Source: Candidatus Kaiserbacteria bacterium
GTDB taxonomy: Bacteria; Patescibacteriota; Minisyncoccia; Phycocordibacterales; UBA918
DNA length: 37,009 bases
Direction of reading: 5' to 3'
Assembly: GCA_007117575.1 (NCBI GenBank)
Contig: SKGH01000039.1
Location: forward strand, 1-37,009
A program made the position numbers and the translations under genes. This document shows positions 1 to 8,234 of this stretch, piece after piece. Under the pieces are notes generated by a model that was not told the origin of the DNA, did not search any database, and was given only the letters and a program-made list of their open reading frames with translations. The number at the start of each line of letters is the position of its first letter. Position 1 is the first letter of the stretch.

Positions 1-232
1 AAACCCATGCTTCGTCCTCACCGTATCCCGATACGCTTCGGACTCCAGCACAGGTTTTCGCTTGAATTTTTGGTCACTTTGGACCTCGATGAGATCGTAA
101 ACAGGTTCTAAAAATATGGCTGCAAAACTTCGGTTCGTCTTCCGTGAACGACAGTTCACATCAGACTCCACCTCGTTTTTCGCTCATATTTTTAGCCACT
201 CCGGACCTCGATGAGACTTCAAACAGTTTCTA
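1..232. repeat. Diverged tandem repeat at left window edge
   Basis: No gene is visible here. Two diverged direct copies of a roughly 45-bp unit lie at about 66-111 and 187-232, 121 bp apart. Both carry GGACCTCGATGAGA followed by AAACAG-TTCTAA, and each is preceded by a related stretch containing TTTTCGCT. A third copy of the same unit is at 17006-17052. The right unit runs directly into the foldback element at 220-379, so this stretch is probably the interior of a larger repeat element that continues beyond the window. Confidence 0.7.
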
Positions 233-379
233 ACGTAATAAACCAAAAAATGTTTTAGTCAGTCACGAAAGAATATAAATGATCACGGAAACTGGAGCTG
301 GGTGAGGCGTACTTGGTGGTACGATGAAAGGTTTGAGTGACGAAAACAAGAAAAAAATTCCCCAAACGCTAAATTCCTG
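220..379 (+). repeat. Right end of a large (cored) foldback element
   Basis: Positions 220-291 are the exact reverse complement of the last bases of the window (about 36938-37009). From about 302 the sequence becomes the right half of the 125-bp foldback family: GAGGCGTACTTGGTGGTACG, then GTTTGAGTGACGAAA, ending with a decayed terminal repeat near 364-379 (CCAAACGCTAA where other copies have CCAAACGCGTAAGTCATG). It is therefore a boundary between core and right arm of a larger element. No transposase is visible. Confidence 0.75.
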
Positions 380-384
380 TTGAT

Positions 385-416
385 TATAAATAATCCCGCC
401 ACGTTGAAGGCGGGAT
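385..416 (-). terminator. Intrinsic terminator of the gene at 443-859
   Basis: On the minus strand a perfect 8-bp stem ATCCCGCC/GGCGGGAT (arms 409-416 and 393-400, loop 8 nt) is followed by a T-rich tract TTATTTATAAT. It lies 27 bp downstream of the stop of the minus-strand gene, which is the usual layout of a Rho-independent terminator. Confidence 0.75.
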
Positions 417-442
417 GTGAACTAATACAAATACAAATAAAT

Positions 443-859
443 TCAGGTCATTACGTCAACCTCTGCTTGAGGTGTTGGTTTGTAGGGTACTAACCCCCTT
501 TCTGGCGATCTCGGTTTTGTGTTAAAAGGAGGTAGACCTCCGCGAGGAATATAGCCGTCTGAAGTGGCTGTGCATACACCAACTATTCTGGTTCCGAAGT
601 GTTGGGGCTGAAACTGGATATGGTCAGCACCTTCACAACCTACATCCCGTAACATTAAAGCCAGTTCAAGTATGCCGTCAACAATAGTTTGACCTGTAGT
701 AGTAGAATACTGAAAAGCACATACCTTTGACTCATCCAGGTATTGGCACTTGATTTCAGTGGTTACTCGCGGGTCATTAATCAGTCCTTGATAACCGGAA
801 AATGCTATAGCGATTAACCCAACTACAACAATCAGCAGTATTACAGAAAGTCTGGACAT
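443..859 (-). CDS. Small membrane-anchored hypothetical protein
   Basis: Not recognised. The protein is 138 aa from the ATG at 859. An N-terminal hydrophobic segment (about residues 4-22, rich in I, L and V) is either a signal anchor or an uncleaved signal peptide. The rest is predicted to be outside the membrane, with three Cys (in IKCQYL, KVCAF and VGCEG) plus one in GVCTA that could form disulfides, and a Pro-rich C-terminus. A TTG at 874 would add five residues; the ATG is preferred because GAGG lies 9 nt upstream of it. The gene is alone on the minus strand, ends at an intrinsic terminator, and is separated from the next minus-strand gene by a repeat-bearing gap. Confidence 0.6.
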   Translation of the reverse strand: MSRLSVILLIVVVGLIAIAFSGYQGLINDPRVTTEIKCQYLDESKVCAFQYSTTTGQTIVDGILELALMLRDVGCEGADHIQFQPQHFGTRIVGVCTATSDGYIPRGGLPPFNTKPRSPERGLVPYKPTPQAEVDVMT

Positions 860-1236
860 CAACCTGTTCCTCAATTGGCACCCAATCAGTCATGGGTTCT
901 TGTACTATATAATAAATATTTTTTTTGTAAACTTACCTGTGACTAAATCATGTAGTGTGGTTTAGTAGAGCTTACTAATTACCCTGCGTCAAAGCTCTAT
1001 ACACATCACTATTCCGGCACAGGACCAGGGTAAGTTTGCTAGCAGAGGAGTCGGCCACCGCCGACACAAATAATTGTCCGGCTCTAGTTTCAATACTGAT
1101 TCACTGGCAACACCAAAGTCTGACAATGTTTTGGTAAGTCACTAAAGAATATAAATGACTACGGAAACTAGAGCCGGACAGATACCAACTTCCGGCTCTA
1201 CGTCAGAAATAAATCTTTTTCTGTATGATTGTTAAC
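860..1236. other. Gene-free stretch with hairpins and a diverged repeat
   Basis: No coding region is supported. It holds AT-rich sequence just upstream of the gene ending at 443 (including TATATAGT-like boxes on the minus strand), a perfect 6-bp stem GTCGGC/GCCGAC at 1050-1065 with a 4-nt loop, and the diverged repeat at 1071-1199. Confidence 0.5.
1071..1199. repeat. Diverged foldback repeat, possible terminator for 1237-2238
   Basis: Arms GTCCGGCTCTAGTTTC (1076-1091) and its exact reverse complement (1164-1179) enclose sequence related to the core of the large foldback elements (GTCACTAAAGAATATAAATG here, GTCACGAAAGAATATAAATG at 262-281). A third CCGGCTCT at 1192-1199 can pair with 1170-1177 instead, so two alternative hairpins exist. 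It starts about 40 bp beyond the stop of the minus-strand gene at 1237 and could stop its transcript. Confidence 0.6.
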
Positions 1237-2238
1237 TTAGACGCGCTTCCAAACAAGTTTTATAAAACGCCACAGAAGTCTGATTGCTAGAATAATGAAC
1301 AGAGAGAAGAAAGAGGTGATAAGTAACCAGAGAAGGAACACTCCTAAGAAGCTGGTCATAGCCAACTTAAAGGTGGTTACTGTTTCTTGAAGCAGGTCTT
1401 TAGCTTCTTCGGTGCGACGGGAAGCACTGTGTGGGTCTGTGGAGAATAGGCGAGTGAAACTGGCTCTAATTTCTATCATTCCCAACCTTTCTTCCAAGTC
1501 TTGTTGTTGACGGTAAAGGTGGTTAACTTGCTGAGATAACTGGTGTTGTCTTCCGGTGAGCATGTCTATCATCTCTACTTGATCGCGAATTATCTTTGTT
1601 AAAGTGTCTGAGTCACGGTCGGCTCTGGCTGAATTGGCTAACTCCGCGTAACTTGCTCTAGTTTGCTCTAGTAGATTTTCTACTTCGCCTAAATGTCTTT
1701 GAGCTATCTCCAAGCTAGACGATACCTGCTGGCGTTGACGAGTGATAGAGCGAGTGGTTTTTTCTATTTGTAGGTTATTGATTTCTTTTAGTATCGTCAA
1801 TACGGCTTCGACATGGGCTTCGGCTACATAAAAAGTGGCGGTACAAGAGTTTTCTCTTAGGTTTATGTTACGGAAATCGGTTCTGTTGTCTTGCCTTAAG
1901 TCAGAGAGGACTGCGCAGGCGGATTCCAAGTTCTGTGTCCTAAGGTACAGTTGGTAGTCAGTGGTTTCGAAGTCTTGTAAAAGTTCTTGAGTTACAGGTT
2001 GTCCCGATGCCGGGGTGGGGCTATGGGTAGAAACAGGAGAAGACCTTACCATTGAGAAGTCAGACTCAAGCGCCATATCGGCAGAAGTGTAAAAGGGTAC
2101 GGCTCTGTCTGTGGTAGACAAGCCAAACCCCGGTCGCATAACGGAGAATAAGGAAAACAGTATCAAAAGTAGAAGTACACCTACTACGGAAATAAGTATG
2201 ACACGTGCTAAGCGTGAATGGTTTAAGAAAAAATTCAT
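1237..2238 (-). CDS. DUF4349-like coiled-coil membrane protein
   Basis: The protein is 333 aa from the ATG at 2238; an upstream in-frame GTG at 2271 would add 11 unlikely residues. There is an N-terminal TM segment (about 9-33), then a periplasmic/extracellular-side region with the beta-rich DYQLYLRTQNLE stretch, a long Gln/Arg-rich coiled coil (roughly 155-255), a short beta segment GMIEIRASFTRLF and a C-terminal TM segment (about 295-325) with a basic tail. This order matches DUF4349 (putative lipoprotein/membrane) proteins, whose function is unknown. It is divergent from the glycosyltransferase at 2406, with about 170 bp between them. Family assignment is by pattern only. Confidence 0.7.
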   Translation of the reverse strand: MNFFLNHSRLARVILISVVGVLLLLILFSLFSVMRPGFGLSTTDRAVPFYTSADMALESDFSMVRSSPVSTHSPTPASGQPVTQELLQDFETTDYQLYLRTQNLESACAVLSDLRQDNRTDFRNINLRENSCTATFYVAEAHVEAVLTILKEINNLQIEKTTRSITRQRQQVSSSLEIAQRHLGEVENLLEQTRASYAELANSARADRDSDTLTKIIRDQVEMIDMLTGRQHQLSQQVNHLYRQQQDLEERLGMIEIRASFTRLFSTDPHSASRRTEEAKDLLQETVTTFKLAMTSFLGVFLLWLLITSFFSLFIILAIRLLWRFIKLVWKRV

Positions 2239-2383
2239 GGTAATTGACTTAATTTTGTTATTACAAACCACATCTCAGTGGAGACATTATGGAAGACTAC
2301 ATATATACAATGTAGCATTTTTTTATTGTCAATTACTTCATTTGTACACAAGGTATGGTTTATGTATTTTCAGACAAATGTAA

Positions 2384-2397
2384 AAAAGTGCTATGAT
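2384..2397 (+). promoter_or_regulatory. Extended -10 promoter of the polysaccharide locus
   Basis: TGCTATGAT (TGn plus TATGAT, hexamer at 2392-2397) lies 8 nt before the ATG at 2406. There is no convincing -35 box and no Shine-Dalgarno motif. The spacing would put the transcript start at or next to the start codon. Confidence 0.5.
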
Positions 2398-2405
2398 ATT
2401 AATCA

Positions 2406-3551
2406 ATGTCAGTAAGTAAGAAAAAAGTTTATTTCAACTTACGGCACAGCTCTCGTGAACGTATGTGGGATACAGCCCGCGTATCTTCGTCAGTTTGTGA
2501 ACCCGTTTTTCCTTCTGTAAAACAAAAGGCTTCCATATCTCGTGTTGGTAAGCAAAATTGGCGAATAAAATATCGTAAAAAACTTAGAAACATGGCAATA
2601 AAATATTTACCTTTGATAAATTATCAAAGAGTAGACCCTGTGGCACAAAAGGCCGATTTATTGTATATGTGGGGAGCTTTTCCCAAGGGTTGCGATAAGT
2701 CCTATGTGGTAGAAATAGAAAACCCATACGTTTTTAGTTACTATGATCCACGCACTATTGAGTTAAGGATGTCTAAGATAAAGGAATTATTACGAAAGTC
2801 AAAGTATATAACCTATCTTTGCCAAGCTTCTTATCATCACTCCATTCATCTCTACGGTGAAGAGTTTAGAGATAAAAGCATGACCTTTCCACCATTTATG
2901 GAAGCTAATTATGAGAAACGTAAGGTAAGAAAAAAAGAAACAATTGACTTTTTGTTTATAGGTATGGATTGGGTACGTAAGGGCGGTCCGTATTTATTGG
3001 AGGCTTTTTCTAGACTGCAAGACACTAACGCGCGTTTAAAAATAATATCTTCGGTAGATGATCAAACTAAAGAAAAATATGCTAAAGATAAAAGGATAAC
3101 TTTTTTGCCACCACAGCCAAGAGAAGTTTTACTTAATGATATATATCCTAATTCTGATGTGTTTGTCATGCCTTCTTTTCATGAGTCTTTTCCCATTGTT
3201 GTATTGGAGGCCTTGTCTTACGGTCTGGGTTTGATAGTTACAGATGTTTACGGTACTCCAGAGCTGATACCAAAACAAGAAAATGGTCGTCTCCTGCCTC
3301 ATCCCATACTCGAGCCGGAGTTTTTTGACGGTTATCGTGTGGTTGATTGCAACAAAATACACCCCGGTATTTTTACAAAAGAATACGCTGATAAAGGGAT
3401 AGTTCACCATAAATTTGTTGATGATATTGAAAAAGCTTTAGAGGCCGGTATGAAGGATAGTTTTATTTGGCAAGAAAAAAGCACTGCTTTATTTAAAAAC
3501 CATTACGCTCCTTCTATGTGGGAAGATAGAATGAAGCATATTTTAAAATAA
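2406..3551 (+). CDS. Family 4 (GT-B) glycosyltransferase
   Basis: Transfers a sugar from an activated donor to a growing glycan or lipid-linked acceptor at the cytoplasmic face; donor and acceptor are not readable. The 381-aa protein has a short basic N-terminus, a diverged acceptor domain, and a clear C-terminal Glycos_transf_1 domain: DFLFIGMDWVRKGG around residue 180, then the donor-site motif FHESFPIVVLEAL with an EX7E pair near residues 260 and 268. It is first in the rightward glycan locus, 5 bp ahead of the next gene, so they are almost surely co-transcribed. It starts 8 nt after an extended -10 box. A GT4 call is firm; sugar specificity is unknown. Confidence 0.85.
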   Translation: MSVSKKKVYFNLRHSSRERMWDTARVSSSVCEPVFPSVKQKASISRVGKQNWRIKYRKKLRNMAIKYLPLINYQRVDPVAQKADLLYMWGAFPKGCDKSYVVEIENPYVFSYYDPRTIELRMSKIKELLRKSKYITYLCQASYHHSIHLYGEEFRDKSMTFPPFMEANYEKRKVRKKETIDFLFIGMDWVRKGGPYLLEAFSRLQDTNARLKIISSVDDQTKEKYAKDKRITFLPPQPREVLLNDIYPNSDVFVMPSFHESFPIVVLEALSYGLGLIVTDVYGTPELIPKQENGRLLPHPILEPEFFDGYRVVDCNKIHPGIFTKEYADKGIVHHKFVDDIEKALEAGMKDSFIWQEKSTALFKNHYAPSMWEDRMKHILK

Positions 3552-3556
3552 CCTTT

Positions 3557-4492
3557 ATGACATACGACTTTGCGATTGTAATTCCAACATACAAAAGACC
3601 TGATGCTTTAGCTGTTTGCGTAGACTCTATACTTCTCCAGTCACTGTTACCGCGTCAACTCATCATAGTTGACGACGATGAGTTACCACAAGAAGTTCTG
3701 GCTGACATGGGTCAGCAAGCTGAAAAGAAGAAGGTAGAGTTAGTGTATATAAAAAAAGATCATAAAAAACAAGGTCAAGGGTCTGCATATTCTCGCAATA
3801 TAGGTATCAGTGCTTCTGAATATCCATATACCTTTATATTTGATGATGATATGGAGCTGGAGTCAGATTTTTGCGAGCATGTAATGCGTGCGTGGCGTGA
3901 AGATGCAAGTGATACAACCTTTGCAGTAGCAGGTGTTTGGAGCAACAACCGGGTACCGGGGAGGTTTGAGTATTGGTATCACTATCTAAATATGCTTGGC
4001 CGTATGGATAGGTGGGATATAAATGATGTCGGGTTTCAAACTTGGAATGACGGTATTAAAGAAACTATGTCTGGAAATTATGCGCACGGCTCTTCGTCTG
4101 TATATAAAACCAGTATCTTGCGCGAGCTTGGTGGCTTCGCAACTTTCTCAGGCGGTAGAACGGCATTGGAGGACGTGGAGTATTTTTGGCGAGCTAAAAA
4201 AGCAGGGTACAGTACCTTAATCGTACCCAAAGCAAGGTTGGTACATCACCATAGTCCATTAGCCAGAGAAAACCATTATCAAGTCGGGTATAAAGAGGGT
4301 TACAATCGAACTGTCATATATAGAACACACAGTAGTCGTAACTTGTTAAGTTTTCTCTGGTTTGTAAACGCCCAGTCGGCGTGGATATTTCGCAAAGTGT
4401 TGGTAGGACAATTTGCTTATGCTTATGGTCTATTGTGGGGAAGTTTCTCTGCTCGCAATGCTCAAGCAATAAAGATTGAAAAATTTGATTAA
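3557..4492 (+). CDS. Family 2 (GT-A) glycosyltransferase
   Basis: 311 aa. It opens with the GT2 signature AIVIPTYKRPDALAVCVDSI, followed by LIIVDDDEL. The metal/nucleotide-sugar motif FIFDDDMELE has its Asp triplet at about residues 95-97, and the later acid pair LEDVEYFWR (about 204) fits the GT2 catalytic region. After the domain comes HHHSPLARENHYQVGY and an aromatic C-terminus. It is soluble or peripherally membrane-bound and acts in the cytoplasm. It lies 5 bp after the GT4 gene and 15 bp before the GT10-like gene. Likely a rhamnosyl- or hexosyltransferase of the glycan locus, but substrate is unknown. Confidence 0.85.
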   Translation: MTYDFAIVIPTYKRPDALAVCVDSILLQSLLPRQLIIVDDDELPQEVLADMGQQAEKKKVELVYIKKDHKKQGQGSAYSRNIGISASEYPYTFIFDDDMELESDFCEHVMRAWREDASDTTFAVAGVWSNNRVPGRFEYWYHYLNMLGRMDRWDINDVGFQTWNDGIKETMSGNYAHGSSSVYKTSILRELGGFATFSGGRTALEDVEYFWRAKKAGYSTLIVPKARLVHHHSPLARENHYQVGYKEGYNRTVIYRTHSSRNLLSFLWFVNAQSAWIFRKVLVGQFAYAYGLLWGSFSARNAQAIKIEKFD

Positions 4493-4507
4493 GATAGATT
4501 TATAAAA

Positions 4508-5446
4508 ATGATCAAAGTAGCTATATATGGAATAAAAGGGGAACACCCCACCACAATGCTTGAAAAGTTGGTTCGTCAAATGCCTGGCTCAAAACCTACG
4601 CTAGGCAACATTGAAATCGTCACAAACACTGAAGAAGCTGATTATTATTTGATAATACAATCAGACTCTTTGGCGACAAAAGATCTCACAAAAGACAAGA
4701 AGGTATTTATCCAACGTGAACCGGAAGTTGTTATACCGAAAACAAAGTTTTATTCCCAAGAGGGAGGGATACATCTGGGATACGCAGAGTCTTTCCATTT
4801 CGTTACTTGGCACGTTGATGCTGATTACGATAGCTTGAAGTCATTACCTTACCAGAAAAAAAGTAGCCCTCTTTTGACTATCCTGTCCCACAAACGTGAT
4901 ACACCGGGTCAGCGTAAACGTACTGATTTCGTCTTAGACCTAAGTAGCCGTTATCCGGATGTATTAGATATTTATGGTACTTTCAGTAAGGTTCGTTATG
5001 GACTTAAACAAGTTCGTAACATTCCGGTGTTAGAAAAAATACACAGTATTTATCATAGACTTCGTGGCCATAAACAAAAGTTGTCTTTTAATAAATTAAC
5101 CATTTCTCTACCGTATCACTATCAATTGGTTATGGAGAATTCGCAAGAAACAAATTATTTTTCAGAAAAATTTGCTGACGCTATTCTGTCATGGAACATA
5201 CCTATATACTGGGGTTGTCCCAATATACATGATTTCTTTCCAACTGATTGCTACCATAACATAGACATTGCTGACCCCGATGCTTTTAAGGTGGTGAATG
5301 ATATAGTAAATACACCGCCAACCTCAAAACAAATAGAAGCATTGACCGAAGCTCGTCAACTTATTTTAGATAAATATAATTTATTCCCGGCGTTAGATAA
5401 ATATTTGTCTCAAGGAAAAATTAAAGACTTGTATGGTAAGCAATAA
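4508..5446 (+). CDS. Family 10 (fucosyltransferase-like) glycosyltransferase
   Basis: 312 aa. The C-terminal half shows the alpha-1,3-fucosyltransferase (GT10) donor-binding motif: YQLVMENSQETNYFSEKFADA running into ILSWNIPIYWGCPNIHDFFP, residues about 203-245. In the family this ENS...EK...P.YWG block contacts the GDP-sugar. The N-terminal part has DYYLIIQSD and VFIQREPEV, consistent with the Rossmann-like acceptor domain. It may add fucose or a related 6-deoxysugar to the surface glycan. No GDP-fucose synthesis genes are in this window. Its end overlaps the next gene by 14 nt, indicating translational coupling. Confidence 0.75.
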   Translation: MIKVAIYGIKGEHPTTMLEKLVRQMPGSKPTLGNIEIVTNTEEADYYLIIQSDSLATKDLTKDKKVFIQREPEVVIPKTKFYSQEGGIHLGYAESFHFVTWHVDADYDSLKSLPYQKKSSPLLTILSHKRDTPGQRKRTDFVLDLSSRYPDVLDIYGTFSKVRYGLKQVRNIPVLEKIHSIYHRLRGHKQKLSFNKLTISLPYHYQLVMENSQETNYFSEKFADAILSWNIPIYWGCPNIHDFFPTDCYHNIDIADPDAFKVVNDIVNTPPTSKQIEALTEARQLILDKYNLFPALDKYLSQGKIKDLYGKQ

Positions 5447-6125
5447 TAAAAAACTGATTGATTTTTTTGGTTTGCATGGTTCGGGTAAGTCTACTGTTTA
5501 TAAGGCAACAATAGAACTTGCTGTAGCAGAAGGTGTAGACTTAAACCTAGTCACTTTGCGTGATTTTGTACCAAAGTGGCGTAAGTACCCGGTATTGCTG
5601 TGTTTGGTTTTTATAAAGATAAAAGATATTTTTTTTATCTTATACTTTTTCCACCGCTATGCAGTTTTTGGTAAATATAACCGGCAAAGAATGTTTTCAT
5701 TGCTTAGGTTGTTCTTGCAGACTGAATATGAGTACAAAAGCCAGTCTTTTGATTTTTATTTACATGATGGCATTTTACATAAATTAATAGATGTGGAATT
5801 TTGTTCATCTTCAGATGTTAACCAGATATTTGATTTATTTTGGCAAAGATTTAAATACAAATATGTGGCCATAGTTATACATGAAATAGATGAAAAAACT
5901 TATTATGAGCGTGTTGAGATTCGCTATAAAAAAAATAAAGGTTTTGCAAAATATATGGATGATAATAAAGTCGCAAGTGTATGGTTAGAGAGGAGTAGGC
6001 AACAATACCAAATAATGCGAGACATTATAAAAAATAGTGACGTGCCGTTTTTAGTGTTGGCTGGCAGTGATAAGGTAGAAAGAAAAGCGGAACAGGTTTT
6101 AGACTTTGTTTTACGTTTGCGTTAG
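5433..6125 (+). CDS. P-loop kinase-like protein, paralogue of 10250-10936
   Basis: Not assigned to a named family. The 230-aa protein has a Walker A at residues 13-20 (GLHGSGKS), a hydrophobic/aromatic segment at about 50-75 containing DIFFILYFFHRY, a conserved FDFYLHDGILHKL block, and a nucleoside-kinase-like segment VAIVIHEIDEKTYYERV then many Arg/Lys, which could form a lid. The C-terminal VPFLVLAGSD block is also shared with the protein at 10250. The position inside an operon of glycosyltransferases suggests phosphorylation of a sugar, lipid or nucleotide precursor, but this is inference. It overlaps the GT10-like gene by 14 nt. Confidence 0.65.
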   Translation: MVSNNKKLIDFFGLHGSGKSTVYKATIELAVAEGVDLNLVTLRDFVPKWRKYPVLLCLVFIKIKDIFFILYFFHRYAVFGKYNRQRMFSLLRLFLQTEYEYKSQSFDFYLHDGILHKLIDVEFCSSSDVNQIFDLFWQRFKYKYVAIVIHEIDEKTYYERVEIRYKKNKGFAKYMDDNKVASVWLERSRQQYQIMRDIIKNSDVPFLVLAGSDKVERKAEQVLDFVLRLR

Positions 6126-6151
6126 TATTAATGCTGTATCAGTGTATTAAC

Positions 6152-7102
6152 ATGAAAATATCCATTATTATACCGACTCTTAATAGGCCTGATGATCTGC
6201 GCAATTGTTTAACTAGTGTTGTTAAAAATACACGCAAGCCAGATGAGGTGATAATTGTTGAACAAGGTGACATTAAAAAAACCAAGAAGGTCGTCAAAGA
6301 TTTTGCCTTACCGGTTTCCTTGCATTACTTTGAGCAGAAAAGTCTGACTCGTGCTCGTAATTTTGGATTTAGTAAAGCCAGTGGCGACATAATTGTCTAT
6401 GTGGATGACGATGTAGAGCTTGCCGATGATTATGTGCAAGTGGCTGAGCAGTATTTTGTCAATGATAAAGAGAAGGAAGTGCTTGGTATCGTGGGGCGTG
6501 ATGAAGTTTTTCTTTCTCGCCCTTGGCGTTGGTATCAGTATCTACGCCAGGCTTTAGGTGTCTTTTTTTGGCGTAGTACTTTTGGTGACGTGAGCAGGGT
6601 TCTTCTTTCGGGACAGAATGTTTTACGTAACTACGCCAATTGTGAGCAGGTGGTGGAGTGGTGTCTGGGTGTGGCGGTTTGGAGAAAAGAAGCTTTTAAT
6701 AATAATCATCGCTATGATGAGAGGTTTATTCGATGGTGTTTTGGTGAAGATGTGATGTTTTCTTTTCAACTTCATCGTAAAAAAAATAACTGTCTTAGAT
6801 ATGTGTCATCATTAAAATACTACCACCATGAAAGCAGAGTCAACCGCATACACAACTCGCAGGCGACTAAAATGGCAATTATATATCGCTACATTTTTTG
6901 GAAAGAGTGTGTAGAACAACATAAAAAGTGGCGAGCGTTTCCTTACGTATGGTCGCAGGTTGGTTTTTGTATTATTGAGTTTATGACGTATCCACGCTGG
7001 CAGACCGTTGAGACTTTGTCAGAAGCTTATAGGTATCTTTACGCCAAGCGTAGCGGTATTCTAAATGGCACTGAGGATTTTAATGCTTTTATTTTGAAAT
7101 GA
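6152..7102 (+). CDS. Family 2 glycosyltransferase
   Basis: 316 aa from the ATG at 6152, which begins directly with the GT2 fold (KISIIIPTLNRPDDLRNCL); an in-frame ATG at 6131 would add seven residues. EVIIVEQGD follows, then the Asp-rich donor motif IIVYVDDDVELADDY (about residues 82-96). Later blocks EWCLGVAVWRKEAF and RWCFGEDVMFSF fit the acceptor/catalytic base region. The distal part is rich in Trp, Tyr and His. The stop overlaps the next start as ATGA, so the two are translationally coupled. It acts in the cytoplasm on an unknown nucleotide sugar. Confidence 0.85.
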   Translation: MKISIIIPTLNRPDDLRNCLTSVVKNTRKPDEVIIVEQGDIKKTKKVVKDFALPVSLHYFEQKSLTRARNFGFSKASGDIIVYVDDDVELADDYVQVAEQYFVNDKEKEVLGIVGRDEVFLSRPWRWYQYLRQALGVFFWRSTFGDVSRVLLSGQNVLRNYANCEQVVEWCLGVAVWRKEAFNNNHRYDERFIRWCFGEDVMFSFQLHRKKNNCLRYVSSLKYYHHESRVNRIHNSQATKMAIIYRYIFWKECVEQHKKWRAFPYVWSQVGFCIIEFMTYPRWQTVETLSEAYRYLYAKRSGILNGTEDFNAFILK

Positions 7103-8226
7103 AAAACAAGAACAAAGAAAAAATAACCTTTTTTCTTCCAGGGATGTATGGAGGGGGAGTAGAGCGTGTATTTTTAACATTAGCGGAAGAAATGTTGCTT
7201 AGAGGTTATGAGATAGATTTATTATTATTAAAAAAAGAGGGCGATATGCTTTCTGTGGTACCGAAACAAGTGCGCATAATCGTGCCAAAAACATATAGTA
7301 GTAAATTATTCCCAGCATTATTCATGATACCGGCACTGATACGGTATATGCGAGCAGAACGACCAGTGCTTTTTATTTCAATGCTCAACCGTTGTAATGT
7401 GGTCGTGTCTTTAGCTCGTATGTTTGTGCGAGGAGTACCGGTGGTGGTAAGTGAACACGGAAATTTCACTGAACAACTACAAGTAATGAAATGGTACAAA
7501 AGGAAAGTAGCTGTTTTGGTATCAGCTTTTACATATCGTCTTGCTGATACAATCCTGGCGGTATCGTATGGTACAGCCGAGGTGCTTGCAAAACATCTTT
7601 GGCTTAAAAAAGATAGTATTGAGGTGATATATAACCCTGTCAATATCACTAAAGTACAAAAAATGGCAGAAGAGCAGTTTGATACGACTCTACTGGACAT
7701 CGCAAAGAAAAATTTTGTATCCGTCGGTAGATTGAATAAGCAGAAGAATTTTCCCTTATTGTTGGACGCATTTGCAATAGTATTACAAAAAGAGCCGGAA
7801 GCCAGACTACTCATACTTGGTGAGGGAGAAGAGCGGGCAGTATTGGAAAAGAAAATGAAGGAACTCGGCATAAGTAACTTTGTTCGAATGCCTGGATTTG
7901 TGGACAACCCTTATCCTTATATGAAAAATGCAGATGTATTTGCACTTTCTTCAGATTGGGAGGGTTTTGGGGTGGTTATTGTAGAAGCTTTGGCGTGTGG
8001 CACGTCAGTGGTTGCCACTGATTGTCCTAGCGGTCCGGCTGAGATATTGATAGACGAAAGCTGTGGATCGTTGGTGCCTGTGGGTGATAATGTCTCCATG
8101 TCAGAATCCATAACATTTTTATTAAATTCAAATAAAAATGTTAACATCTTAAAAAAAAGAGCTAATGATTTTACCGTTTCCAAAGTGACTGATAAGTATT
8201 TAAATTTGATAAAGGACTATAACTAA
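7099..8226 (+). CDS. Family 4 glycosyltransferase
   Basis: 375 aa, a canonical GT4 enzyme. The acceptor domain starts with FFLPGMYGGGVERVFLTLAE, the Gly-rich loop typical of N-acetylhexosamine and related transferases. The donor domain has FVSVGRLNKQKNFPLLLDAF, LLILGEGEE, and the motif DWEGFGVVIVEALACG with the EX7E pair at residues 288 and 296, followed by ATDCPSGPAEIL. It overlaps the previous gene by 4 nt (ATGA) and is 8 bp from the FkbM gene. Donor may be an N-acetylated hexosamine, judged only from general similarity. Confidence 0.88.
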   Translation: MKNKNKEKITFFLPGMYGGGVERVFLTLAEEMLLRGYEIDLLLLKKEGDMLSVVPKQVRIIVPKTYSSKLFPALFMIPALIRYMRAERPVLFISMLNRCNVVVSLARMFVRGVPVVVSEHGNFTEQLQVMKWYKRKVAVLVSAFTYRLADTILAVSYGTAEVLAKHLWLKKDSIEVIYNPVNITKVQKMAEEQFDTTLLDIAKKNFVSVGRLNKQKNFPLLLDAFAIVLQKEPEARLLILGEGEERAVLEKKMKELGISNFVRMPGFVDNPYPYMKNADVFALSSDWEGFGVVIVEALACGTSVVATDCPSGPAEILIDESCGSLVPVGDNVSMSESITFLLNSNKNVNILKKRANDFTVSKVTDKYLNLIKDYN

Positions 8227-8234
8227 TAGTAACT

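Noticed and set aside
1..240. CRISPR-like repeats at the left edge
   Set aside because: Two diverged copies 121 bp apart with no regular spacers and no cas genes; dispersed repeat is the better reading.
2111..2383. 90-codon plus-strand open frame
   Set aside because: It lies mostly antisense to the DUF4349-like gene, has no recognisable features and would fill the divergent promoter region.
7206..7907. 233-codon minus-strand open frame
   Set aside because: It is antisense to a canonical GT4 gene; its Ser/Thr-rich translation is a shadow of that gene.
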